The position numbers were made by a program, and so were the translations under genes. A model generated the notes under the pieces. That model was not told the DNA's origin, ran no database searches, and saw only the letters and a list, made by a program, of their open reading frames with translations. A DNA stretch of 64,000 nt from Cyrtodaria siliqua (taxonomy: Eukaryota > Mollusca > Bivalvia > Adapedonta > Hiatellidae). The DNA lies in the NCBI GenBank assembly GCA_037043455.1, contig JAWPHD010001143.1, positions 186,001 through 250,000 on the forward strand. Reading direction: 5' to 3'. Below, piece by piece: positions 48,781-59,935 of the stretch; positions within the stretch are counted from its first letter, which is position 1, and each line of letters starts with the position of its first letter.

Positions 48781-48852
48781 TTCTGTTCTGTTCTGTTCCA
48801 TTCTCTGTTCTGTTCTGTTCTGTCATTATTATTATTATTATTTTTTTTTTTT
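48781..48852. repeat. (TTCTG)n, (ATT)n and poly-T microsatellite
   Basis: Consecutive pentanucleotide, trinucleotide and T runs. Confidence 0.95.
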
Positions 48853-49822
48853 GTGAAATCGAACATACCGTTCAATTTCACATAAACAAAACAAAACAAA
48901 AAATAAACAAAAAAGTAATGTAAAGTGCAGGTACAGCTATAAAAAATAAGTTGCGTCTGTATTTTATAGATGCATCTGTAAAATGTAAAATGCATGTAGC
49001 TGGAGTTGTATATTTTATAGATGAATCTATACAAGTTTACAGATACACCTGAACATGTGCTTTTGACCGTGATCGTACACCATAGCCAACATTAGTATTG
49101 TAAGGTATGATTACCTGAGATAGTGAAATAAATCAACCACCATTGTTGGCGACTGACAAAAGAGAAAAATAATTCAAGTTTATGTGGAGACGAACTGTTT
49201 GATGATTTCTAAAATGATATCGACATAATATGCATGTTTATTATAAAATAGCACGCACCGATTTAAAGGTGGGTGTTCTATATTTTGAGAAAGCATTACA
49301 TTTGATCATCAGATTTTTTTAAACTATTAGTTTCGTAAATTACAATTACAAAATATTTCTTAGAAGCACCGTCCAAAATATGGCATTGCCATGTACAGAA
49401 AATCTATATATGTTAACGAAAATCCTCTTATCAATCATGTTTTCAGTCTCAGAACAAGCTGTGGTTCATTGCCACACTTAGTGAACATAACGCAAGTTTA
49501 CTTCTCAAGTAAGTCTATCAATAGGATGTAAATAAATATGCATTGATATAGATATCTGATATTTAGACAAACACAGTACCCATAATACCCCACTTACAGC
49601 CGTTGTTAAATAGCTTGATGGGTTCCGGAAAAGATAAAAATAATAATACATTATTTATTTCATAAAGGTACAACTCATTAAGATTATACAAACAATTGCA
49701 CAACACTTATCTTCCATGAGGCCTTCTAATAACAACAGCAACTTATAAACAATAGCAAGTGAATACATGCACGTAACATTAATACTATGTTTCAAGCTGG
49801 CATTCAAAACAAGTATTCACTA

Positions 49823-50719
49823 TTAACACAACTTAATTTGAGCAGAACACCTGTTATCTTGAAATAGAAATAATTTATAATTGTATTTGAAAGCATAAAT
49901 AGAAACAGAAGTCCTGATATTTTCTGGGATTGAATTCCAAGTCCGCATGGCAACATAGGTAAAAGATTGTTTTAAATATTCGGATTTAGGTCTAGGATGC
50001 TTTATGTCATGTTTAATGCATGATCTTAAATTATATCTGTTATTTTCAGAAAATGTTATTAATTTACTTATGTATATTGGTGTAAGATTATGAATTGCTT
50101 TATAAACTAAAACACCTATTTGAAATGAACACCTTGTTTCAAATGACATCCAATTTAGCTCATAGAAAAGATTTGCAGAAGGTGTATGTAAAGGTTTTAT
50201 CAAAATCCAGCGTGCAATGCTTTTTTGTAAAGTAACAACCTTTGTAAAATTTAATTTAGTACAATTACTCCAGAGGATAGATCCATAATCAAATATTGGA
50301 ACTAAATATGCATTGTAGAATAGCTTTTTCATATCAAGTGTCAAATATTTAGATATTCGTCTTAAAAGAGTGAATTTACTCGATATATGATTACAGAATT
50401 TGCTTATCTGAACATCCCACTTTAGATGTTGATCTATTGTAATTCCGAGAAGTTTTTGAGAAGACACTGATACTATCAGACCATTATCTATCGAAAGCGT
50501 GAGTTTTCGAGAATGGTTTATTTTATATTTTGAACCTAATAGCGTACATGTTGTTTTTGTAGGATTTATAACCATGTTATTTATAATGCACCATTTATTT
50601 ATGTTATTTAAGTCTGTTTGTAATTTATTCTCAATGGATGACACATCCAGCCCTGTTGTATGTAGCGTGGAGTCATCAGCATACATGTCAACTGAAGCTT
50701 CTTTGGAAAGGTAGATCAT
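49823..50719 (-). pseudogene. LINE RT, palm end and C-terminal domain
   Basis: A 298-codon frame opens just before the catalytic MYADDST motif (about residue 12), continues through KTTCTLLGSKYKI and LLGITIDQHLKWD (the usual post-palm L-G-x-x-x-D block), and VPIFDYGSILW in the thumb region, ending WNSIPENIR...YNYKLFLF. This is the well-preserved C-terminal half of the RT ORF. It is out of frame with the upstream half (50,716-51,255). The block between them (GSIL.PLLFLIYVNDLP) sits in a third frame around 50,710-50,770, so two frameshifts flank RT motif B' to C. Confidence 0.85.
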
Positions 50720-51255
50720 TTACATAAATCAAGAACAAAAGTGGTCTTAGTATGGATCCATGAGGGGACACCTGATTTGATGATTCTCTCCTCAGATTGA
50801 TACTGTCCAACTCTGACTACTTGTGTCCTGTTAGACAGATATGACTGAAACCAACGTATTGTTAAAGTCGAAAAATGATACAAATGCAGTTTGTATAACA
50901 GTATCTCATGATCAACCATATCAAAATCCTTTTTTATGTCAAGGAAAACACTGCCAACAAAGTTTCCAGAATCAAATTGTTTCAACCAGCTATCAACAAG
51001 GTTAATAAGTGCTGTTTGGCAAGAATGATTTTTACGAAATCCATATTGAGCCGAGTACAAAATATTAAATTGTTGAAAGAAAGAGTGCAGTTGCGCAGCA
51101 ACATGCTTCTCAAAAATTTTGGAAATTGTTGGTAATATAAATAATGAGATAGGTCTATAATTGTTCGGGTCATCTTTTGGTCCATTTTTGTGTATTGGTA
51201 ACACGCATGCCTCTTTTAGCAGATCCGGAAATAAAAAATGCCTTGATCTATGCAT
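50716..51255 (-). pseudogene. LINE RT, finger and palm N-terminal part
   Basis: A 179-codon frame with LLKEACVLPIHKNG, NNYRPISLF (RT block 1-2), YGFRKNHSCQTAL, VFLDIKKDFDMVDHEILL (RT motif A with its catalytic Asp) and SGVP just before a frameshift. The expected continuation at SGVPQGS is lost to the shift. Upstream of 51,255 the frame is partly open (INKAKGIDG near 51,340) up to the insertion of E3. Confidence 0.85.
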
Positions 51256-51443
51256 TTATTAATGATTGAAGTGATAGCATTAATGATACAATCCGATGTT
51301 GCTTTTATAATACGAGGTCCAATACCATCTATACCTTTTGCTTTATTTATATCTAATTTATCAATTATTAGCCTTACTTCGGAAATCGAGATGTAATCTA
51401 TTTTAAATATTGCCTGTTTTAATTTATTATCAATAAGTTTTTT

Positions 51444-52642
51444 AGCTCGACTGATCAGAGATCAGCAGAGCTTATGCCGTGGTGCGGCGTCCGTCGTCCG
51501 TCCGTCCGTCCGTCCGTCCGTCTGTCTGTCCGTAAACTTTTTTTTGTAGCGACTACTCCTCTGCAACTACTGAATGGATTTTCATGAAACTTTACAGAAA
51601 TGTTGCCAATGAAGTCTAGTTGATCCTAGCAAAAATTCATGTTGATGTGAAATCCAAGATGGCCACCAAATCTAAAAATAGGTTTTTAAAAATGTTGGTC
51701 CTTGTAGAAAATTGTTTTTGATTCGACGTTAAACATGGCTGCCAGCGGCCATCTTTGTTTACATAGAGTTATATAATGAAAACTTGTAGCGACTACTCCT
51801 CTGAAACTACTTGACGGATTTTCATGAAACTTCACAGGAATATTGCTCTTGATGTCTTATTGATCCTAGCAAAATTTCAGGTCGGCTGGAAATTCAAGAT
51901 GGCCGCCATGGCTAAAAATAGATTTTCAAAATTAAGTTTGTAGCGACTACTTCTTGAAAACTATAAGTGATATTGATATGGAACTTTTTCTAAAATAGTC
52001 AGCATGACATGATGTTGGTCCTTGTTAAAATTCGTTTTGATTCGACGTTAAACATGGCTGCCAGCGGCCATCTTTGTTTACATAGAGTTATATAGTAAAA
52101 ACTTGTAGCGACTACTCCTCTGTAACTACTTGGCGGATTTTCATGAAACTTTGCAGGAATGTTGCTCTTAATGTCTTATTGATCCTAGCAAATTTCAGAT
52201 CGGCCAGACATTCAAGATGGCCGCCACAGCTAAAAATAGATTTTTAAAATATAAGTTTGTAGCGACTACTTCTTGAAAACTATAAATGATATTGATATGG
52301 GACTTTTTCTAAAATGATCAGCATGACATGATGGTTATCCGAGTCGAACATTATTTTGATTCGACGTTAAACATCGCTGCCAGTGGCCATCTTTGTTTAC
52401 ATAGAGTTATATAATGAAAACTTGTAGCGACTACTGCTCTGAAACTACCAGACAGATTTTCATGAAACTTCACAGGAATGTTGCTCTTGATGTCTAATTG
52501 ATCCTTGCAAAATTTCAGGTCGGCCGGAAATTCAAGATGGCCGCCACGGCTAAAAATAAATTTTCAAAAAACAAGTTTGTATACACTACTTCCTGAAATC
52601 AAAATCAATCAGTAGAGCTTCAAGGTCATTGACCTCTTGTTT
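51444..52642 (+). mobile_element. Element E3: hairpin-bounded element with 319-bp dimeric units
   Basis: The 5' hairpin at 51,444-51,472 is AGCTCGACTGATC, loop AGA, GATCAGCAGAGCT. A CCGT tract follows (51,487-51,530). The core has CTTGTAGCGACTACT blocks at about 51,785, 52,104 and 52,423 (period 319 bp) interleaved with related GTTTGTAGCGACTACTTC blocks at 51,939 and 52,258, so each unit is a dimer of about 154 and 165 bp. The 3' end has AATCAGTAGAGCT, nearly the reverse complement of the 5' AGCTCGACTGAT, then the hairpin AGGTC-ATT-GACCT (52,623-52,635) and CTTGTTT. It is inserted in the LINE between the endonuclease and RT regions. No protein. Confidence 0.8.
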
Positions 52643-52654
52643 TAATTCAGCGTA

Positions 52655-53306
52655 GTTATTTGCATATATTTAAAATTAGTGGTAATTTAATAACAGTTTG
52701 ATTGGTCTGTGCAGATATTGATTTAAGATGGGACCAAATAAATTTAGAGTCTTTTTTATCTTTAATTGCATTTGCAAAAAACTTTTTCTTACCTAAAGAA
52801 ATCAGATGGTTAGTTTTATTCCTCCATTTTTTATATTCTGGCTATTTTTTAGCTTTATTGAACTTATCACGTAATTTTCTTGCCTCTTTAATTTTATCAG
52901 AGTACCATTCAAGCTGTTTTGGGCGTTTTTTTCGTCTCTGATTTAAAGGAGCATGTTTCGAAAGAGCATAGTTTAACACTGAGTACAAATATTCCAGTGA
53001 AGTGTTTGGATCAGTGAGTGTTTCAGCAGTATTTATTCCTGAAATATATAACTCATTTTTAAATTCTTGTTGATCAAATTTGCCCAATGATCTGTAATTA
53101 ATAGTTGTATGACCGTTTAGCGAATCTTGATTTTGTCGTTTAAATTTTCTAATAAAACATACAGGATAATGATCACTCATGCATATGAATGGTACATTTA
53201 TTTCGATTACATGTTCAGGATGTGTAGTATAGATCAGTATATGATCAATTATTTTAATAAATACTGATAAAGGTGATCCTTTGAGAGCAACAAACACAAT
53301 TAACAA
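52655..53306 (-). pseudogene. LINE endonuclease C-terminus and EN-RT linker
   Basis: The frame 52,842-53,306 includes KIIDHILI and MSDHYPVCFIR, the last catalytic block (SDH) of an APE-type endonuclease, and then a basic linker, NQRRKKRPKQLEWYSDKIKE. The first residues (MLIVFVALKGSPLSVFI) derive from the inserted repeat and not from the LINE. Downstream of 52,842 the linker continues in other frames (NKTNHLISLGKKKFFANAI around 52,760-52,830) to the E3 insertion point near 52,643. Confidence 0.75.
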
Positions 53307-53770
53307 AATAAAGCAGCAGACTCGGTTTTATTGAGTCTGTTCATGAGAAGTAATGACAGAAGCAACACTTCTCACGCCCCCTAGCACCGGCTTAAGCGGT
53401 ATTCTACTTCAAAGCCACCTATATTGGGCTCGTTGGTCCCAAAGGACCTGTAAAAAATAACACTGCTGATTCTTAGCACGGGGAGACTTTTTACAGCCAC
53501 CACACTGCACTAAACGAACGCTAGTGTGAATGTTAATAAATACTGATAAAGGTGATCCTTTGAGAGCAACAAACACAATTAAGAGAATAAAGCAGCAGAC
53601 TCGGTTTTATTGAGTCTGTTCATGAGAAATAATGAAAGAAGCAACACTTCTCACGCCCCTAGCACCGGCTTAAGCGGTATTCTACTTCAAAGCCACCTAT
53701 ATTGGGCTCGTTGGTCCCAAAGGACCAGTAAAAAATAACACTTCTGATTCGTAGCACGGGGAGACTTTTT
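53256..53770 (-). mobile_element. Tandem pair of ~237-bp repeats inserted in the LINE
   Basis: Two near-identical direct copies, 53,256-53,492 and 53,535-53,770, are separated by 42 bp. On the minus strand each carries CCCAATATAGGTGGC, then GCTTAAGCCGGTGCTAGG, the hairpin CAGACTCAATAAAACCGAG and a CAGTATTTATT end. They match the dispersed repeat at 41,765 and 39,900. The insertion splits the endonuclease between TRVTISSF and IIDHIL. Two direct repeats around a very short middle recall a miniature LTR element (TRIM), but a 42-bp interior is unusually small; a tandem duplication is equally possible. Confidence 0.6.
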
Positions 53771-54587
53771 AAATTTCTAATAAACCTAATAAAACTTGAA
53801 ATTGTCACTCTGGTAGGCATGTTGTTTAATTGCACAATACCTTGATTAATGAGAAAATCTGACCATTTTTGATTGTCAAAGCCAGCCGTAGGAGAGTAAT
53901 TAATATTAATGTCACCTAGAATGTATACTTCTTCGATTTCCTTTGAGTAAACGCTATACTGTTCTTCAGAAGTATCAATCCAAGATTGTAAAGAGTTATG
54001 AGGTCTATATATGAAAGACAGAATAAACGGCTTGCTATTTGGAAAACGTATTTCTAGCCAAATACTTTCTATTAAATTATTTTCAATATCAAATCTACAT
54101 ACTGATGGAATCGTATCACTAATATATACTAAAATACCACCTCCCTGTTTATGAGTTCTATCTTTTCTTTCAGATTTATATCCATCAACATGAAGTTCAT
54201 TATCCGATACATTTTCAAAAAGGAATGTCTCACACAAGTCTAACATATTGACAGAATCATGATGCCCCGAAGAAGTACTTTTAACTCGTCAAGCTTAGGC
54301 ATTATATGTTGCACATTAAGGTTTGCTATTTTTAATCCCTTTTGTTTTAATTTGAAAAATGATTCTGAAACATGTGTGTAACAATGTATATCCATCCTTC
54401 CACTACCATCCAATTTACAATTTCTGCTAATAGGTTTCAGATATGTACAAGCACTATTATAACGTTTTACATGTGTAACAATTAGACCACAATTGTCGTT
54501 CGTGTAGCTATTTTCCTTCAAAGGTTCGGAAGTTTGAGTGTCATTAACATAGTTACTGTTTAGAGAACAATTTTCATTTTCGTTCAC
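53771..54587 (-). pseudogene. LINE APE-type endonuclease, N-terminal part
   Basis: Frame 54,587-54,240 ends in KGLKIANLNVQHIMPKLDE, the first APE block (Asn). After a frameshift, frame 54,246-53,770 continues with LDLCETFL (catalytic Glu), GGGILVYISD, SFIYRPHNS (Tyr-Arg block), VYILGDININY (Asp/Asn block) and MPTRVTISSF. The remaining codons of that frame to 53,659 belong to the inserted repeat. The catalytic blocks are intact in sequence but split by the shift and the insertion. Confidence 0.85.
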
Positions 54588-54796
54588 AGGTTTGGAAGCT
54601 TGAGTATCATTTGCAGACTCATTAGTTTGAAAGAAAGTACACTTTTCAGTATTACAGTGTGAACAAAAATGTAAAAGAATATCGTACGTATTAGTACAGT
54701 TTGTATGATAGCAGGGTTCGCTCTTGTTTTCCTATTGCCTCCATCTAAAGTCAACATTTCTATGGCTATATCTCCATCTCGGACGTATATATTGTC

Positions 54797-55292
54797 TTAC
54801 AGTTTGGAAATCCTGATGGTTCTTATCAGTGCGGGGTTTAATAATCTCACAGGATTTATGCATGTTCTGTACGTCCCTTTGTTCGATAAATGTATACCGT
54901 CGCGCATGAAGAGATGTGTAGAAGCGGTCCCGTCCCCGTATATGTACGAGCTGAAGCCAGTTGTTTTATCGCATCGTTGTACGGAATGACATCCACATCT
55001 TTTCTTGTGAACAGTGTGCACAGTTTTACCGAGCATTTTTCTCCAAGAACCCTGTCGATGAGACGTTTTATTCGGCAACGAAATTATCAAGTGATATTCC
55101 GTTCGATGCATCGTTGCCGCCGACGTAGAGAACTACTGTTTTAATTTGACGTAGGTCTTTCGATTTAATGATATCATTGAGCCGGGATATAGTTGCCCCC
55201 GGGTTTGTACTTATTTGCACATCTGTATGCAAGCCACGTCGATTTATTCCTTTCAATATTAAACTGCCGATTATTAACGTTGATTTTTGCAT
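54797..55292 (-). pseudogene. LINE ORF1, SGNH/GDSL-hydrolase-like domain
   Basis: Block I reads STLIIGSLILKGINRRG, block III VVLYVGGNDASNG, and the final catalytic block FMRDGIHLSNKG (Asp-x-x-His). SGNH/GDSL esterase domains are known in ORF1 of CR1-like retrotransposons. Block I should carry Gly-Asp-Ser; here the two residues after Gly are Ser-Leu, so the catalytic serine is not in its usual place. At least two frameshifts separate the blocks (near 55,070, and again in the 54,950-55,000 region, where DVDVIPYNDAIKQL reads in a third frame). Confidence 0.7.
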
Positions 55293-55387
55293 TGAATTGA
55301 CATAGCTGTTGGCGTTTGATCTCGTTTTGTGCTCTATTTCGACTATCCAGATGAATAATTGATTTTCTGACTCTCCGATATGGACTG

Positions 55388-56513
55388 TTATCGCCGCTGA
55401 ATAGTATCCTGATTAACTTCTAGTTCTCCTCTCTTTATATCTTCTTTCTCTAATTGTCTGTCTTTAGAGTGTTTTATTTCATTGCTGTCTTGAGTTGGAA
55501 CATTTAGCTTAGAGGAGGTAACGCCATTTACCGTCACATTTTGCGATTTCATTTGATCGGTAATAGATTGTAATCTGCGCTGAATAGATGTAGTTGTGCT
55601 GCTCAGGTGTGCCTTCAGTTCTTGTGTTGAATCTCCAACATAATCTATTTGACGTTCTATTGATTTCACATTGACCACGTTTTGATTTTTGATACTTTGG
55701 AATTGATCTTGTAATTGAGCAAAACGGAAGTCCGTATTTTCAATATGCTGATGGATTAAACAATGAAGCTGACTGATACTGTCCTGAATGTTCATCAGCA
55801 TATCATCTGTGGGCCGATTTTCACTTGGAGAAAGTGTGCAATCAAAACGTTCATTCACGGAATGACTCTCTGTTATAAGTACAGGAGTCGAACAACGTTC
55901 ATTCACGGCATGACACTCTGTTACAAGTACAGGAGTCAAACAACGTTCATTCCCGGTTACACCTTCCTCGTCGTCTGTATCTATAGAGTTACCTGGCGTT
56001 GGCGATTCATTTTCAGATGTTTTTTCTGTGGTTACAACATATTCTACGGCTTCTTTTGCAACAGTAGATGACTTTGGGGATGCGGTTTCGCTAGAATTTG
56101 TGCCAAAATGATTTAATAAAGTTTGTTTGACATTGTTGTTAATGTGTTCTAATGTTGTGAAATGTGTATGTACTCTTGATTCCACGATATCGAGAATTTT
56201 CGGCATGTCAGTCTCTACAAATGTATCGGCTTTTCTTCCGTTAATCAGGCAAGATCTGGTAGTGTGATACATGTTAACAGTATATGTTCGACTTACCACT
56301 GGCTATTATGTATTTTGTTTCAATCAAATTTCCCTTATTATCTCTAACGGTAATCCGTGTGCACTTTAGTGAGTCACTTTCTTTAACGAAATAGTCACGG
56401 AGAGCGATCTTCAATAGTTGGTAATTTCCAGCGTTGATAATAAGTTTTATTCCACCGCCAGTATGAATAACTTCAATATCCTTTCGTTCTGTAGCATTTA
56501 GACTTTTCATCAA
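55388..56513 (-). pseudogene. LINE ORF1, N-terminal and coiled-coil-like region
   Basis: Frame 56,513-56,274 (79 codons: IEVIHTGGGIKLIINAGNY) passes by a frameshift near 56,285 into frame 56,299-55,388, which from TVNMYHTTRSCLINGRKAD runs through an acidic Ser/Thr-rich segment with a local duplication (NERC.TPVLVTE twice) to a helical Gln/Ile/Ser-rich segment (QDSISQLHCLIHQHIEN onward). The function is presumably RNA binding or multimerisation, inferred from its position in ORF1. No zinc knuckle was seen. Confidence 0.6.
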
Positions 56514-56881
56514 AGATTTGTCTTCATTTAAATCATAATTTCTTCATTCCGTTCCGTTGGTCATTAAAGAGCCATCGCAGTTTTCGTCCATCATTCAGCA
56601 TTTAATTTAATTCAATAGAGAAAGTTTTTACATCAGATTGTTGGAAAAAAAATGTCCTCTTTTAATTTTTATATTTTATTTGAGTTCACATGGAGATATA
56701 AAAACGTAGTTAATATTTTTTCATTTTCACATGGAGATATAAAAACGTATTTTTTTAATTTGTTCTTACGTTACGCAAATCTCTAAAGATGGAGAGGAAT
56801 GGGTAATATGTCCATTAAAGGACCAAGAGGAAAATCTGCAAGAAGTATAGAAATTAATCCGCTGTCAATAAATGAGGTTGA

Positions 56882-56990
56882 TTGAAAGTAAACGGAGCTT
56901 GTAAATGCGAATGCAATACAATGAACGCATTTACAATCTCCGTTTACTTTCAATGTAACAGGAAACGTCAATATTCACTCATATTGACGT
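56882..56990. repeat. Two adjacent strong hairpins
   Basis: Hairpin 1: 28-nt arms 56,882-56,909 and 56,926-56,953 (TTGAAAGTAAACGGAG pairs with CTCCGTTTACTTTCAA; one mismatch). Hairpin 2: ACGTCAATAT-TCACTC-ATATTGACGT (56,965-56,990), perfect. They are probably remains of a foldback element just 5' of the LINE. Confidence 0.8.
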
Positions 56991-57221
56991 GTAGTAAAGT
57001 CATATTGGGTGTGTTATGTATAGTCGTTCGTGATTGGTGCAATTTTCTGTTTATGTCAAAGAAAGTATGTCACGTGCTGTAAAAAATGTTGATTACCGAT
57101 TACGTTGTGAAAATTTGCACGATGTAACGACAATATGTTTGTTTCAAATAAATTTGGTGAAAATTAAATGTTACAACCTATTGCATTGTTCTAATTTAAA
57201 AATGCGTATGCAGTAAAAAGA

Positions 57222-57313
57222 TTATTAGATTTATATTGGGATATATGCACTCGTTCTTTCGCGCATAAATATTGCGCTCCTAAAGTCGCGCAATATTAAT
57301 ACAAATCTAATAA
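57222..57313. mobile_element. 92-bp foldback MITE-like element
   Basis: Outer inverted repeats TTATTAGATTTATATT and AATACAAATCTAATAA, and a perfect inner pair AATATTGCGC/GCGCAATATT around a 10-base loop (57,268-57,297). Confidence 0.65.
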
Positions 57314-59685
57314 CCTATAATTACACTGATATTATAATAAGATCGTTCATCCACTACAAACTTTCGTTAGTAAATTTTCTAACAATATACTGTGCGAGTT
57401 CAATTAGACTACACAAGCTGTTGTATTTGGAATATTCATATTTATCATAGAAACAGTACCTTTAAAAGAAAATAACCTAAACTACTAGTTTACACTTTGC
57501 TGCCGCTTAATCGCTTACGTCACCATAATATATCAATTTCTTTAGTGTATGTGTTATTTATTTTGGGAAACAGTTTAGTTTTTGGAATTGGTGTCTTTCG
57601 TGGAAGAGGTCCTTGTTTGCAATATAAACGGGGTGTACTTCAATGAAAATTCAATACGCACTATAACCACACTGCTGTCAACACTTAGGTAAGATTTATT
57701 TTATAAATCATCAAATGCAATTATAGTTCTGCAATGACTGTGAAACTTACGATAGCATTATTGAAAGGGTGGATGACTGTCAAATAAAAGTATATTTGTT
57801 GTTATGTTTGAATATTTACACTTGAAGGTTAAATAATTATCGGTAAACATTTTTTGATATTTTTAAATTTTGTACTGTACGCATTTGATGACTACACATT
57901 GATTGGAATCTAAATGATGATTTAAAACATTAAATGGATTATTATAAGTGTATGTCTATGATCGGAACCGTTACCATTGTGTTATCATTGTTCGCAGTAA
58001 GAAATACAAACATATATAACATTAAGCAATCAGCGGAGGTTGATTCATAACGAATACATTAAAACATGTATACTTGTATTTATTGAACAACTGGAAGACA
58101 TCTTCCAACTGAATTTCTACATAATCTTGGTTTTATAAAATGTAATATACCAATTGCATATGTATACATATATCGATATTTAGTTTAAATCCAGGTACGT
58201 CTCGACATGTAGAGGTTTTTACTGTAATTCACTGATACCATATTATTTCAAACCTTAACCAAACGTAGTAAGCCACAAGTCGCATGCCTTTATTTCACCT
58301 CGTACATGTTTATATTCACTAACAGACGTTTCTTTATCTTTTTTAGTTTTAACTTTTATTGATATTGTTTTTACAAATTAAGTACGAATAAGTAAGCAAA
58401 TTATTCTTATTTAGTACATACAAAACACGTGTTGTTTTCTCTTGCTAACGCAATTTCGTTTAGTGGTGATTTTGTTTTGTTTTGTTTTTAAATCATTGAA
58501 CATTTCGAAGTAATAACATTTATGATAAAGGTTTGTATTGCATTTTTATTGTTTTGTAAGTGGCTTCCCTTTGCAATGATAAATATATTCCACTAACACA
58601 GTATGTTCAGTCACGTGGTACACGGCAATTTAAATATTTGTTTAATATTTTCTCCGGCCATGTTTTGTTTCATGAACATGTTTATGTTTATTTAAATCGA
58701 AATCAATAAACGACAATAGATATTTACAATTCACACATTGCAGTATCTGTGAAAAGCGAGAATACGATTTTATTTGATGACGTAGAAAACTTTGAATAGG
58801 TAAATTAATCCACAGGTAAATGTAGTTATCTATCTGGCAATAGTTTTTAGCTATACAATTCAGATTTACCTCATTTTTCCGCGCAGTCACGCAGTGGTAA
58901 AGTAGTATCTTAAATTTGTTAATTGATAATACTACAAAAAAAGGTGGCCATTCATCTTCAACACGGGACAAGGTTATATGACAATTCTTTCAAAACAAGT
59001 AAAAAGAAATATATAGGTCATCAGGCTTCTAATGATTTTTTTATTAAAATTCTATTTTTTGGAGTAATTTTGACGTTGATATATTATTTTCACTGAAGAT
59101 ACTGTACACACAATTTTGACATAAAGATCGAATATAAAATTAGCTCAGTATCTACTTAATATGTATTCCACTAATGAAAAACAAAAAACAAAATGTTGTC
59201 TGTAGCAAAATGATACATTCTACCCTCAGAGTTACACATACCCCCTATTTTCGCCAACAAAACATGATCACAAAAGACGGAAACAATATGAAAACTTTTT
59301 TTGCTTAAAATCTGATATGTTACCATCTTAAATCCGACATAATATACATATCTACTAGAAAGAAAAAAAGAAACAATTCTGTTTTCAAATAAAACACAGA
59401 TTTAAAAAATAAAATTCTTAGACTTGAAGATGTCAAAACTTGCTCAGACAACATCCTTAAGACAGCAATGCCTTTATTTTACATCTGATTGTTATTAAAC
59501 TTACCCTGTCTTCACCACCCTTTCTGTTGTTTTTTGTCTCTTTCATTGTAGTTTCTAGTCCTTGTTTGCAGTACAGTGCGAACCTACGATGCCATTGCGT
59601 TCGGACGCTGTGGTTTCTATAGGACCCTATATATCATTTAACCATATGGAGCAGGGACAAGAAAACGAGATAAATCGAACCAGTT
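57314..59685. other. AT-rich non-coding stretch
   Basis: No gene, repeat array or RNA gene recognised. A 109-codon minus frame at 58,642-58,971 has no family motif. Confidence 0.5.
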
Positions 59686-59689
59686 GTCC

Positions 59690-59935
59690 TTCATTTAATT
59701 AAATATACTACACTTTTCCCTCGTTTTTCATCTGATCATTACCAAACTTGGACACATTGTTGATATGATTTAAAGATCGCAGAAGTTGAAAACCAGCTAA
59801 GCTAAATCAAACTGGTAACACTTGAGTTATGGACCTTGATTGAGTTATAAGCTATGTTTCACCTCGTTAAGACTAGTATTGATATCATTGAAAGCTCAGG
59901 AAAAAACTACTAACTAAACTTCAATAAAAGATCGG
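59690..59935 (+). repeat. Diverged relic of E1-type units
   Basis: TCATCTGATCATTACCAAACT, GAAAACCAGCTAAGC, GGTAACACTTGAGTTATGG and CACCTCGTTAAGAC follow the same order as the 161-bp unit of E1 (TTTACCAAACTTT, AAAACCAGCC, GTAACAGCGGAGTTATGG, GCCTCGTTAAGACG). About one and a half units remain, without terminal hairpins. Confidence 0.75.

Larger units (their letters stand above)
49620..56540 (-). mobile_element. Decayed non-LTR retrotransposon (CR1/L2-like), minus strand
   Basis: A single element running right to left: ORF1 (56.5-54.8 kb), an APE-type endonuclease (54.6-52.8 kb) and reverse transcriptase (51.4-49.8 kb). An ORF1 with an SGNH/GDSL-like domain plus an APE endonuclease is typical of CR1-superfamily elements. 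The frame is broken in at least five places, and two other repeats have inserted (E3 at 51,444-52,642 and a duplicated repeat at 53,256-53,770). The 3' UTR ends near 49,620 in a TATTATTATTTTTAT-like stretch; the 5' boundary is approximate. It is not active. Confidence 0.8.
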
